NCBI GenBank assembly: GCA_012845835.1
Contig: JABAKD010000021.1
Coordinates: forward strand, 11,960,795 to 12,024,794
Length of the DNA stretch: 64,000 bases
Source: Undaria pinnatifida
Lineage: Eukaryota > Sar > Phaeophyceae > Laminariales > Alariaceae
Reading direction: 5' to 3'
In this document: positions 23,691 through 34,347 of the stretch, piece after piece
Layout of the letters: the number at the start of each line of letters is the position of its first letter
Position numbering within the stretch: the stretch's first letter is position 1
Notes under the pieces: generated by a model
The model's input: only the letters and a program-made list of their open reading frames with translations
Database searches by the model: none
What the model was told of the DNA's origin: nothing
Translations under genes and position numbers: made by a program

Positions 23691-24639
23691 CACACCCACC
23701 GCCAACCACCGCGTACCACCAGCAACCTCGAGCAGCTGAGCAGCAGCAAACGTGGTGGTGGTGGTGGGGGTGCATTGGAGTTTTGATGATTCGTTAAAAA
23801 ACCCACATGTATTCCCCGGCGAATGTCCGCGTCGTTTTTTCGATTCAGACCGTGAAGGTCTGCACACGTGTTCATATGCCTGTGCGAAGGCCACCTTGTT
23901 TATATTCTTGTCTTATGTTTCGTCAGTTGAGATTTTTCGGAAAATTTGGACCACCTTCAACCAAATATTTTAGACGAAAAAAGTGAAAAAACGTGGAAGT
24001 CAGACCTCGGGATGGGCATGTGGAACACGTGTGCAAATTTTCAGGGTCCATCTCTCAAAACGGCCTGGATATTTTGACTTTTGTGTGTAAAAATGATAAA
24101 GATACGTTATTTCCTTCAACTGGCTTGGTTTTAGTGTAGGACCCAGTGTTTTCACTAGATTCTGCTTAATTTTGAACACAGGCCGGTCAGATCTTCGATA
24201 TTTTGCGCGAAATTTTTCTACAGGCATGCCTTGGAGTACGTCGAACCAGAAGTTACAAAACGCGGCGCATTTTTGGTTTTCGCCCCCTTTTCGAAACCGC
24301 CTGAATCACATTGAAAAACTTGAAGGCCTGTCATTGGTCCATACGAGTTTTGCTCCTAGAGACAGCCCGAGCCCGTAAAACAGAAACTGGCCATGTGCTA
24401 AGGGATGGCCTTGAAAGGCCTGGAATGATCTGATTTCATAGATAATTGGCCGTTTTCGTATGAAAGGTTGGCGTTTTCTACTCCGGACATTCAGGATTTA
24501 TAATCGAGGCACGCGCCTCGCGTTGCCAGATGCTACCCGGGGCTCTGGAAAAACAACGCTGCTTCTCTACTAAGAAAGTGAAATATAATAAACCAACCAA
24601 GGAGAAACAGTTAAAATACAACAAAAAAAATAGAATCCA
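23691..24639. other. Intergenic, no supported gene
   Basis: A short GGT/GGTGGTGGTGG microsatellite lies near 23750. The remainder is A/T-leaning unique sequence with only short frames. Confidence 0.4.
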
Positions 24640-25400
24640 CTGCGTACAGCCGTGTGATCAAAGACTTCGTCGAAACTCATCTTTGCAAGGTGCGCGTGAT
24701 ACTCCGACCGCGCGTATTACTGCTGTGTGTCTTCAATAAGGATACATCATAGGCCGGCGACTCCCCTTAGAACTACATTATATAACTTATACCAGGGTCA
24801 ACAGGGTGGTGTTAATCAATCCGTGGACGGAAACTGTAAAACCCGTTCTTGAGGGGGACAACGTATCTGACGACTGTGCAATGCACCACTTTATTATCAT
24901 GTATATCTTGTAATCGTATGACCGGTGAGTAGAGGGCGAGGTTTTAGGGCAAGGGGTGAAGGATGTTCCCCTGCCCAACATTTTAAGGTCGCCTAAATCA
25001 ACAGGAGCTCACTGCACGCGTGGTGCTAGGTCTAGGCGATGTGCGGGCGGCAGGGACGGGGGGGCGCATCGGAACGTGGAAGATAATCTACATGAATTGG
25101 AGCTACTGCATGAATGACTCGAATGCAAAGAGTTGGTATCACTCGTCGGGTAGTGTTGGCAACTCTGGCGGACCTTGATTTTTGGAGGGGCGGGGGGGGG
25201 CGGGGGGGAAGGTGGACGGCAGCAAAATATTCTACCTGCATGCTAAATGCAGATGCTCAACTGCAAACGATGAAACGACGCGGATGGGGGCAAAATTCAC
25301 ACGTGGTGTTGCTTGTACGTACACGTTAGTGGTGTTTAATTTCCGTACATAAAATATGAGTACTACGAATGGTACTTTAGGTATGCGGTGTTTACCAAGG
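24640..25400 (-). repeat. Modular poly-C/G dispersed repeat
   Basis: The reverse complement of the family tail and first A module (GGCGACTCCCCTTAGAAC, CAGGGTCAACAGGGTG, AAACCCGTTCTTGAGGGGG) is followed by a B-like module and the CTACCTGCATGCTAAATGC segment shared with the 18.5-19.3 kb copy. It has the same orientation as that copy. Confidence 0.82.
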
Positions 25401-25682
25401 ACACGTATTTCCTCACCTGGAAGACAACTTTTTCCGGGAAACAGCCTTTTTCAGCATTTCCTAACTTTTCTCCTGTTTTCTCTGAACCCAGGAAAAAAAA
25501 TCGTCATACAAGGATAGGGGGAGGGAACAAAAAATACTACCCCCGGGTTGTCCATGCGCACGAATATACGACTCGTTCAGGCCCCTGGGCAGTCATTTTC
25601 GGCCGTTTTCACTTCACACAGTAGTGGCAGAGGGCAGAATGCAAGTGCCTGAGTTCATATGGTCATCGGTTTCAGTTTATAT

Positions 25683-25830
25683 TTTATAACTAATTTTCAA
25701 GGACGTCAGCCCTGAGTTCGACGAATTTCAGGTCAATACTCATCTTTGCAAGCTGCGTTGTTGGTACTCGTAATATATTATATGGGTGATTTTTTATTGG
25801 GAGATGTCCTATTTTTCGTCCACTATAATG
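25683..25830 (-). repeat. Diverged tail of the modular repeat family
   Basis: It contains AAGGACGTCAGC, GTCAATACTCATCTTTGC and a TTATAACTAATTTTC end. It matches, in reverse complement, a segment at 35705-35890 and the end near 54329-54362. The arrangement (GATGAG, then a CTCA..GCTGA box, then an A/T-rich end) parallels the main family's tail, so this is probably a related subfamily. Confidence 0.6.
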
Positions 25831-26449
25831 GTAAGTGTTTAATATTTGTTCATGCCCTCGTTGGTTTGTCTTGCAGTCGTTCATCGAATATTCTTTGTTG
25901 GAAAACCACTACTACTCTGTAGTGTTGATAGCGACCTTTGATGTACTAATATACGTATATACCTGTTGCGAGGGAAATCAGCAACACAAAATACAAAGCA
26001 GGACGAGAGAAGCCGCAGCAGTGCGCTGCTGCGTAAGTGTGTAGCGGTCGCGACTGTATCCACGATTGTAAAAATAAACATGGACGCCTCAACGCAATCC
26101 CAACGTCCAAGCTGCATCTGCGCCGAGTTCACCCGTTCCATTTGAATGCGATACCTAGCATGGTTACGATTTTTTGATTGTATCCCTTCCACGACTCCGC
26201 CCGCCATGACTTACAAGTCAATCGACGCAATAAAATATTAAACATGATGTGTGGCGTTCTCAGCAAAAAACATACCATCTGTATGCAACATGATGGGCAG
26301 CGCTACATTCCCGAATAGTCTCCTATCCGCGGGCTAATATCGCGACCGTATCCGCGCCTAGCGGACTGCTGCTCTGCTGCACAGCGTTACAGCGTTTTTT
26401 TTAGCGGGGGTTTCTATTCTATATGGAAGCGTTGCTAGCCCGGGGACAG
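25831..26449. other. Intergenic, no supported gene
   Basis: Short open frames only, with no recognisable feature. Confidence 0.4.
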
Positions 26450-27890
26450 CAGTAGTAGATGAACACCAGTATACGATGGTGTCACCTGAGCTATAGACAA
26501 CCATTAGGAGCTTTAACCCCGGTATACGTGTGGTAAAATCGAACAACCATGCCTGGTCATGTGTAACCGAACAACCATGATTGAATACTTGTGTGAAAAG
26601 CAGATCAATAGACAGTGACCATTTGGAATGGTCGTACCTAGTACATATTGTTAGGTGTGCAGTGTATTACCATACAAGCACAGGGTAGTTGGACATAACC
26701 GTATGACAGAACATTCGACACAGCGCTACCATGACGACGACTAAAGGATTAATATTGCTTGCCAAACAGGACATGGTTGCTGCTATTAAAGGTGCGTGTG
26801 TTCTCGACATTCAATTGATATTTTCACCCACCTACATCCAGCACAACTAGTAGCAACGAGCTCTGAGGCCACAAACTATTGGGACACAGGAAATATAAGT
26901 ACAGCAAGGTGATTTCGTCATGCAATGCCACGTGCGATGTACACGAGGGGAAACACTATGCAAGCCAGCAAACAGGCCTATCCTCCGGCGGATGGGGAAA
27001 AATAAAGCTTTAGCTCACCACACTTCCACGTATTTTCATACGCGTCGTGTGTCGATTTAACTCATTTGCTTTTGCAACCCAACGCTAGCTGGCGCACCCT
27101 TCGGGTCCCATTGTAGGTATAGCGTAAGCTGTCCCTATCAGTGGTCTTCGTTACAACCCCGGCAGCGCAAGCTACCGTTGTATACGGGTGCGTGTGTATG
27201 TCTACCCGGCCTGTCCCCTGAGGGTCAGTTTCGGTGGAGATAGCCACCCGCTATCGTTAAAAAAATAATGCTTGTTCCTTGTATGTATGCACGCTCAATT
27301 ACGTCACTTCGTTCGGCATACATGCCGTCTTCAGTTAGTTCCTAGGGTCTGCTAGTATGACATTTTTTCTCTCTTCTTTTCTTTGCTTCCTTTTCCTTCC
27401 TTTTCTCTTCTTTTCTTTCCTTTCCTTTCTCTTCTCTTCTCTTCTTTGTTTATTCTCTTCCGATTTACTCGAGTCGGACGTGCGTATGCGTAGCGATAAA
27501 TACTACGTGGAATATATACGTGGTAGTCTTTCCTGGGTAACAAGCGGTATATTCGTTTTTTTCAAGCGGGAGTAGTGAGACGTATGCACCAGTATGAACC
27601 TGGCACACCGTAGGCTGACTCCCGAGTTCAACTTTTATATGTTCCTGGCGGAGGCATGAATGGCGTCAGCTGTGATATATGCGTGTACCACCTTTGGTTT
27701 GATTGCGTTTTTTCTCTGGGGTATTCCTCAGCTTCAGAGTGACTGGAGCCTGTCCTGTTACAACGGACTTGATTATGCGAGGTAATGTGAGAACAAGGTT
27801 GGGGGGCGACCATGAAGACGGTATGTACGTATTAATAGTAGTACCCTAAGAGTTAGGTTGGTATGATCTACCCAATTCAACTGTTTCTGC
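26450..27890 (+). repeat. Segmental duplication, copy 2, with two insertions
   Basis: It is collinear with 19330-20590. Relative to copy 1 there is about 280 bp extra between CAGGCCTA (near 26983) and TTGTATGCACGCTCA (near 27280). A further ~480 bp lies between TTCGGCATAC (27321) and GGCGACCATGAAGACGGTA (near 27803). The second insertion carries the polypyrimidine tract. No gene is recognised in the duplicated or the inserted DNA. Confidence 0.75.
27362..27462 (+). repeat. Polypyrimidine (T/C) tract
   Basis: Over 95 of about 100 bases are pyrimidines, made of CTTTTC, CTTCC and TTCTC units. It lies inside a segment absent from the paralogous copy at 19.3-20.6 kb. Confidence 0.9.
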
Positions 27891-28048
27891 ACGTACTTCC
27901 TTTTCACATAGGGTAGCATGCGATTGTACGCCCTGCATTTTATATGGAATCGAAGATGTCGTGGGCCTGTAGATGTCGCGTGGGCATGACGCTCATGTTG
28001 GTGGTACTCCGAATATCATGCCCTAGCATGCAGTAGATGATGCCGGTC

Positions 28049-28350
28049 GCCCTGGTGGCGTATCAGGTTATCCTCGAGCCTGGTATAGGTCAATTTCGTG
28101 AGTTCGAGCCCCGCCGAGTGCATACGCGTATAAATTCGTTGGGACTTTTTCTTGCACAAATTGACTTGCGGAAAGCGCGAGAGCGTGAGTTAGCAACACT
28201 CGATGACAAATCGACGAGCAGTGGGATTGTTGAACCCTATGCGCGATAAAAACTGAAGGCAAGAACCGGGGAGGAGAAGGGACGACAACTGTGACCACGG
28301 CTTCTCCCAGAAGCTGGAAAGTAAAAGTGTGACAAAAAAAAAAAAAAAAG
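28049..28350 (+). mobile_element. SINE-like element with tRNA-like head and poly(A) tail
   Basis: TGGCGTATCAGG at 28056-28067 matches the tRNA A box at 11 of 12 positions. GTTCGAGCC at 28102-28110 matches the B box. They are 46 bp apart, as in a tRNA. The 7 bases before and after give 5 of 7 acceptor pairs and the T stem 4 of 5, but the D and anticodon stems pair poorly, so it is not a functional tRNA. About 220 bp downstream, a run of about 17 A (from 28334) ends the unit. Target-site duplications are not convincing. The call rests on promoter boxes plus the A tail. Confidence 0.45.
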
Positions 28351-28429
28351 ATTATCCCTTTCTCTGTATCACACCATATAGTATAGCAGGTATGACAAAC
28401 GCAACCGCTCTTTTGAATATGACAATGAA

Positions 28430-28990
28430 AAGTCCAAGAAAAGTTAGGTAAGGTATACCCATACCCATACCCGGATAAGTTGTTGAGGTCTTACCCAACG
28501 TACCTGATGTACCTGAAGCGTAGGCAAGGTATTGAGACCCGTACCTCACGTACCTAATACGTAAGAAAGGTATCAGGATCCGAACCTAACGTACGTAAAC
28601 CTTAGGTAAGGTATTGAGGTCGCCCAGGTTCCGACCTAAACCCGGGTATTTCGTCGACGACGGGTATACCCATACCCGGGTAAGTATTGGAGCGGCGTTC
28701 CTGTCGTACCTAAAACTTAGGTAAGGTATCGAGGTACGTACCTGATACTTCGGTAAGGGATCGGGGTCCGAACCTAACGTACATAAAACGTAGGCAAGGT
28801 ATTGAGGTCGCCCCAAGGCTCGCAACTTAACCCGGGTATTTCGTCGACGGGCATACCTATACCCGGGTAAGTATTGAAGCGACCTACCTATCGTACCTAA
28901 AGCATAGGCGAGGTATCGTACAAGGAGTCCGTACCTAAGTGCAGGTGCCGGTACGTACCCGGGTAAGTACCCAGGTACATACCCGTGGTA
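28430..28990 (+). repeat. Palindrome-rich minisatellite, first block
   Basis: Irregular repeats of a ~40 bp unit (ACCTAAAACTTAGGTAAGGT, then ATCGAGGTC and CGTACCTAACGT) alternate with a second module (TACCCGGGTAAGTATTG, TTTCGTCGACG). Both are dense in self-complementary words such as TACCCGGGTA and CCTAAACTTAGG variants. It continues after an interruption at 29865. Confidence 0.88.
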
Positions 28991-29864
28991 AAAAACGTGA
29001 AACGGGTGGGGCTCGGCACAAGAACAGTATGTGCAGGCAGTAGTAATCTACTGGCACCATCAAGCTACTGGCAGCAGCTATCTACGACTGATCTACGACT
29101 GGGCCTCGATGCTAGTATATTTGATCCGACGCCCATCCAAGAAACGCGACAGGTTGTTTTCGACAAAACACCATGGCCAGCATTTTTCAAGCTGGGTGAC
29201 AGCCTATTACAAAACCACCCCGAGGGAGTTAACATAAATTGCCAGAGTACACGAACGACGCCTCACGGGCCCCTTCGCCTCGACACCGCTTAGGCACGGC
29301 AAAGTTACCAACGGCTTTTGTGGTAAAGTCATCAACGGCTTTTGCGGTCTCCGCTGGCATATCGTACATGTCCTGCGCGTCCCCGTTCATCCTGTAAACA
29401 AGCAACTGCTGTGTTGCCCGGGGCGATCTCGATCACCTCTCCCTCTAGAGCTGGCTCGGGACTATCCCGCGTGCTGGTTCCGTCGCTCCGTAAAGCTATG
29501 CCCTCGTGTTGACCAATAGTTTCGATCATTGTCCACGCCGCTACTCTACCCCCTGGGTTGGGCACGTCTGGGCGACAGGTGCCCTGGGTGTGTGGCCCAA
29601 ATGGCAGGTTTCCTGGGTGTGGGGCGGATAGACCGCATGCTTTACAATTTGCTGTTGCAATTTGTTGTTTATTTCACAAACACCATACAAAGTATCATAA
29701 ATGAAATACAGATGTGCCACGCAGCTTCCGTTCAGTTTCAACCATTCAATCGGTCGTACTCACAGCTGACGGTCTTCAATTTTCTATACATTTTTGTGTG
29801 AATTAGTTTGTTATTTTGGTCTCGCAGATGACGTCATGAGTACTTAGCATGACGTGTACATTTC
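28991..29864. other. Insert that separates two minisatellite blocks
   Basis: This ~0.87 kb lacks the minisatellite words on both sides of it. It holds the coding remnant at 29229-29565 (minus) and an open + frame from 28985 to 29293 that begins at GTG. I see no terminal repeats that would prove an insertion. Confidence 0.5.
29229..29565 (-). pseudogene. Broken coding remnant, unknown family
   Basis: Two minus-strand frames join across a shift near 29390. The upstream one (29565 down to ~29390) reads as an acidic, Ser/Thr/Glu-rich segment. The downstream one starts ATG at 29390 and runs 53 codons to TAA at 29229-29231 with an acidic start and a duplicated KAV-XX-F motif encoded by a 23 bp tandem repeat. 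A TTTACAG just before 29390 could alternatively be a splice acceptor. Composition resembles retroelement linker regions, but no catalytic motif is present. Confidence 0.25.
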
Positions 29865-30385
29865 GGGTAATGTACTTGAGCGCGTACCTATCCATACCCG
29901 GGTATTTCCTCCACGGGTGTAACCATACCCAGGCAAGTATTGGGGCGACCTACCAATCGTACTTGAAATTTAGGTCAGGTATCGAGCTTCGTACCTAACA
30001 CACCTAACACTTAGGTAAGGTATCGGGTTTCGCACTTAACGCACCTAAAACTTAGGTAAGGTATCGAGGTCGTCCTCTAAAACTTAGGTAAGGTATCGAG
30101 GTCGTCCTCTAAAACTTAGGTAAGGTATCGAGGTCGTCCACAGGCTCGTACCTTAACCCGGGTATTTCGGCGACGACGGGTACACCCATACCCGGGCAAG
30201 TATGGAGGCGGTGTACCTATCGTATCTAAACCTCAAGTAAGGTATCGTGGTCCGTATCAAACGTACCTAACCCTTAAGTAAAGGTGTTGAGCCAGTACCT
30301 AACGTACCTAAGCGTCGGGTACGGGCTCGTACCTGGATATTTTACCCGGGTATACCCACGTTCGTACCTTACCTAACATACCCTT
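29865..30385 (+). repeat. Palindrome-rich minisatellite, second block
   Basis: It uses the same modules as 28430-28990. Near 30040-30130 a 38 bp unit (AAAACTTAGGTAAGGTATCG, then AGGTCGTCCTCT) is repeated three times almost perfectly, so local expansion is recent. The block ends near GGTATACCCACG. Confidence 0.88.
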
Positions 30386-31424
30386 GGAAAAAACTACGCG
30401 TTTGTTCTTCACATGAAACTTGCCCTTCCACCCTTCTGTGCATCTAGCACAACTTATGTGGCACCAGGGGTGTTTTATTGACACAAATTTTGTACACCAC
30501 GAGTGGTTGTGTGTGTTCTTCACATAAACATGTCGTTTGCACCCATCAACACGTACGGGTGCAAGTAGTGCAAGTTTTCGCGCTGACGCGCATCGATTAA
30601 CGACAACAATGGTCCCAAGGCTGAACTACCACTGCCGCTGTCATAATTCAAGATTTCTGCGTTGACGCGTGGAGATTAACGGAAATGACCACAAGGCTGA
30701 ACTTTGATACCACATACTACTGCTGTATGTTTAGGTCGTGCGTTATGTTTAAGGAGGGGCTCCACGACTAGTTCATTACAGTAGCGACTGCCAACGCAGC
30801 AAAGTGGTGTACCCATTTCAAGACCACCATGTTAGAGATAAGACCAGAAAAATCAGCTTGCCACGAAAAATAATCAGATAAGACCAACTTGCCCCTTATC
30901 CCCTAACCTGGCCTTAGGACGGGAAAATAACGCCTGCGCACGATATACAATAAGACCCCTAACCTGACCTAGGACAGCCCGGAAGCAATCGCGTGCACCA
31001 CATTTCCCTCCGATTTAAGACCGTTTTCGGTAATATCCCGGATTAAGGCCATAGTGGTCGCAAATAAGGATAATATGTATACGTATGCTTGTCTTTTCTT
31101 CTTCTTCGGGCACAGCTCTTCGTGCTCGCACCTTCATCCGAAACGTCGGGTGGGGTGGGCACAATCCGACCGTTGGGGTCACACGTTGCCGGAGGTTTGG
31201 GCGCGATCCGTGCAGTGTGTCACGCGTGGCAAGCCTAAAATTATTTTTTTGGCCTTCGGCACAGATAAGGCAAATCCCGGGGTTTCCGCAACATCCAGCA
31301 TCGTGCGCGCGTACAAAGGGTATGCAGTTTTTTATGGTATCGTACCCTTTGCGCGCGTACCAGACCCAGAGCTAACATAAACATACGGTGTGTTTTTTGC
31401 CCTGTAATGAACACAGCCATGAGC
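30386..31424. other. Intergenic, no supported gene
   Basis: I see a partial duplication of a GATTAACG(A/G) block (30593-30615 and 30671-30685) and short frames only. Confidence 0.4.
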
Positions 31425-31633
31425 ACAGCCAATGCGCAGGGAGCAGAACAACGTTAAAAAACTGTCGCCCAGCAGCACCACCAGCAGCAGGCAACACCGT
31501 GCGTGTGTGGCACATCTATCTGCGCCGTACTGCTGTGGCTAGTTGGATTTTCGGGGCCTGAATCGTATAAGTAATCGATGACCTGTCTGTCGCTGCTGTT
31601 GTGGGCGGCATCGCCATTCTGGACGAAAATGTT

Positions 31634-31740
31634 ATTACGGGGGACTATAGTAAATAGGACCTACGGTACACACAAAAACCAATATATTTCCCTATTTTGA
31701 CTAACAATATTTGGTCCTATTTACTATGGTCACCCGTAAT
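31634..31740 (+). mobile_element. MITE with 28 bp terminal inverted repeats
   Basis: A 107 bp element. The ends, 31634-31661 and 31713-31740, are inverted repeats matching at 26 of 28 positions (ATTACGGGGGACTATAG at the left, CTATGGTCACCCGTAAT at the right). TA flanks both ends when the TIR is read from TTACGG, consistent with TA-targeting (Tc1/mariner-like) transposition. It has no coding capacity and is non-autonomous. Copies are found at 44131-44234 and, diverged, at 37583-37687. Confidence 0.82.
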
Positions 31741-32708
31741 AGGACCGTTTGATTTCAAGACTTTTGCATCAAAAGTTCTCATCATATTATATTTCCGATC
31801 ATGATGTAGTGTTTCTTGTCCCCCGCGAACACACACCCAGCCATGTGTAGACACCAAGAGCGAATATGCAGAAAACACAGACAACGCTACAACCGTGCCC
31901 AGCAGCAAAAGCAACAGCAGGCAACATGATCATGCGCGTGTGGCATGCCCATACGTGGTGTACTGTGGTAAATACAGCAGTGCAGCAATGTACAACAGCA
32001 AGCCGATGGTTTGGTTGGTACTCGAACTTCGCTGGGCAAAGGTAATTTCGTCTCCTCGAGGGAACGATTTTGAATCGGACGATGACCAAAAAACCCAGCG
32101 AGATTTTTCTCCACTCTAAAAAGCAAACAGCAGTGGATATAGGTGCTGATGCCGCATGAGAGAGAGTTTCTCGATCTCAGCGGCAATAATAGAAGCCCTA
32201 CAGTTCCTCATTCCGTGCACTTTCTGCAACGAGCTGGCGGAGAAGGGGGATGATTGCCCATCCTGGCGTGGATGACTCGTGGTGAAGTTCAATATCTGCC
32301 TCAACAAGACAAGGAGAGTACCTACTCTGAAGCTGATTCCCATACGAAACAACCTCCCCCCATCAAAACCAACCACGATAGAAAAACCGCGCACGGGACT
32401 ACTGCCGTTCTTTTTGCCTGTTGAAAATCCACCTTTCGTCCATTTATTTGTCGCCACTCAAACTTTTAAGAGTCGTCTGTACAAAAAGTCTTCATCGTGC
32501 GAGTAATCGTGCTGGACACGTACTGATGGGATTGCCACTTCTTTACGGTCCTCCACCACGACGGGGAGAGAGCGAACCGTACCCAGGAGGGCGCCTCCCC
32601 GCACTCTGCTTCTCGAGCTGCGGACAAGAACATAGTAGTTTTCACTACCACCAGGTACATTTTATTTGTCCACACGCAGACAGAAGTTGGATGCTTGGAT
32701 TTCATTCT

Positions 32709-32748
32709 TGCGCCACTCCCCTAGGCACTTCCCGGAGGGGAACCTTGC
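32709..32748 (+). repeat. Short direct repeat, copy 1 of 2
   Basis: A 40 bp block (GCGCCACTCCCCTAGGCACT, then TCCCGGAGGGGAACC) recurs with about 4 changes at 34308-34347. It contains a CCTAGG/CCTGGG core flanked by CCC and GGG runs. Confidence 0.8.
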
Positions 32749-33499
32749 AACATCCCTGGGGATGGTGTTTCCACATCTATCCCCGTGTACGCACGTAAGA
32801 TTTTTCTGCTCGTAGATGGTACACGTACATGTCCCTATTGTTGAACAGAGCACCACGTTACGATCCTGCCGCCCAGCAGCAGTCCAGCCCCCTATTAATA
32901 GCAGCAGCAGCAGCCTGCAACTCTATGCGCGCGTGGCTGCTGTTGTAGTAGCTGATTGCTTGGATCGGAGCCTGCGATGCTCTACCCGCCGATACGCCAC
33001 TACCTGCTGCTGCTACTGCTACTTCTGTCAAGTGTCAAGCGACATGCCGGCGTAAAGTGTAAGAATCGTTGGAATATCATATTAGTACTCAAAAGGTAAT
33101 TATATTTGTGTTCATCTTGGTGTGCTTCATACAATCGTACCACACCAAGAGAGCACAACGCTACAACTCTGCCGCACAGCATCAGCGGTAGGTAACACCA
33201 TTTACGTAAGATCGCAGATGACGGACAGCAGACAACATGCGGAGAGCAAACCGCTACAGGTAGGACCATTTGCGCATGCCGTATCCTCTCTTTACGGCGG
33301 CGAGTTGCTTTTGTCATAGGGTGTTACGTATTATCATCTTGCTCCCTCGTTCTCAATAAGAGCTCTCTAAATAATATTCTACAGTACTCCACATGCCACG
33401 CCACACGTGCCCATTATCGCTTCCTGGCGGCCCCTAAAAGCTGGAATTCGAAGTGTGACGCTCTTCTCGAAATCATACATACCTGGTATATCGTGAAAA

Positions 33500-34045
33500 A
33501 ACTTTTGCCCCAAACACCCCCCCCCCAACCTTTCGAACAATCCGCCCTCTCCTCACTGGTTGTACGACTTACAGGGTATACATGATAAACTGATGCATTC
33601 CTTCCACAACCTGTCAGATTTGTCCCCTTGAAGGATCTATAGTTTCCACACACAGATTGAGTTGCCCTTCCCCCCCCCCCCCCTCCCCCACGCGCCCCCT
33701 CTTGTTCAAACCCAGCCCCCCACGCCCTTAAAAACTCCGTCTTCCCCTCACCGGTTTCACGACTTACAGGATACACTTGATAAACTGATGCATTTCCTTC
33801 CACCGCTGTCATATTTTGCCCCCGTCAAAACGGGTTAATAGTTTCCGCGCACAGGCTCACTAATATCACCCTGTTGACCCTGATAAGCTACATTGTAGTT
33901 CCAAGGGGAGTCGCCGATCTAGATTCTTAATGAGGACACACAACCCGTAATACGCACGATCGGAGAATCACACAGCTTGCAAAGATGAGTTCCGACAAAA
34001 TCTTTGATCTCACAGCTGGAGTGTATTTATATTTTTATAACATGT
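33500..34045 (+). repeat. Modular poly-C dispersed repeat, short copy
   Basis: It has two A modules and the complete tail (GGGGAGTCGCCGATCTAG, CTTAATGAGGACACACAAC, GCAAAGATGAG, TCTCACAGCTGGAGTGTATT, T-rich end at ~34040). The B modules seen at 22.2 and 58.2 kb are absent, so this copy is 5'-truncated relative to them. Confidence 0.88.
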
Positions 34046-34307
34046 ATCGTACGGGATAAAAGTTTTGTGTGTTGTCAAGTGGTCTTGTGTGTATTTTCTC
34101 AATCACAGATCGGTCGTGGGCACGTCTACATCGAGTACCCAAGAAGTGCTAAAAGTACCGTACTGCTATTGAGCACGAGTACACCCAAGGAGAAGACTTT
34201 TACGTACGTACTGCTGGTAAAAATGCGAATAGTTTCTCCGCGGGCAGTTTTTTTTTGTGTGTACAAACAAATGGTCATTGCGTCCGGTAGTGATGATAAT
34301 GTGCCCT

Positions 34308-34347
34308 GGCGCCACTCCCCTGGGCACTTCCCGGAGGGCAACCTTGT
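34308..34347 (+). repeat. Short direct repeat, copy 2 of 2
   Basis: This is the partner of 32709-32748. Confidence 0.8.

Larger units (their letters stand above)
31425..33230 (+). repeat. Four dispersed AGC-triplet modules
   Basis: A module of the form (GAGCA/CAGAAAACACAGA)-CAACG-TACAA-CTG(T/C)CGCCCAGCAGCA followed by an AGCAGCAGG run and GTGCG(T/C)GTGGC recurs near 31440-31545, 31865-31985, 32845-32950 and 33150-33230. The first two and the third also share the downstream GTACTGCTGTGG or CTGCTGTTG. The spacing is irregular. The modules look like a short dispersed repeat carrying a triplet microsatellite. Confidence 0.6.

Noticed and set aside
28049-28121. Functional tRNA gene
   Set aside because: The A and B boxes fit but the D and anticodon stems do not pair and the anticodon loop lacks the normal T33, so it is better explained as a SINE head.
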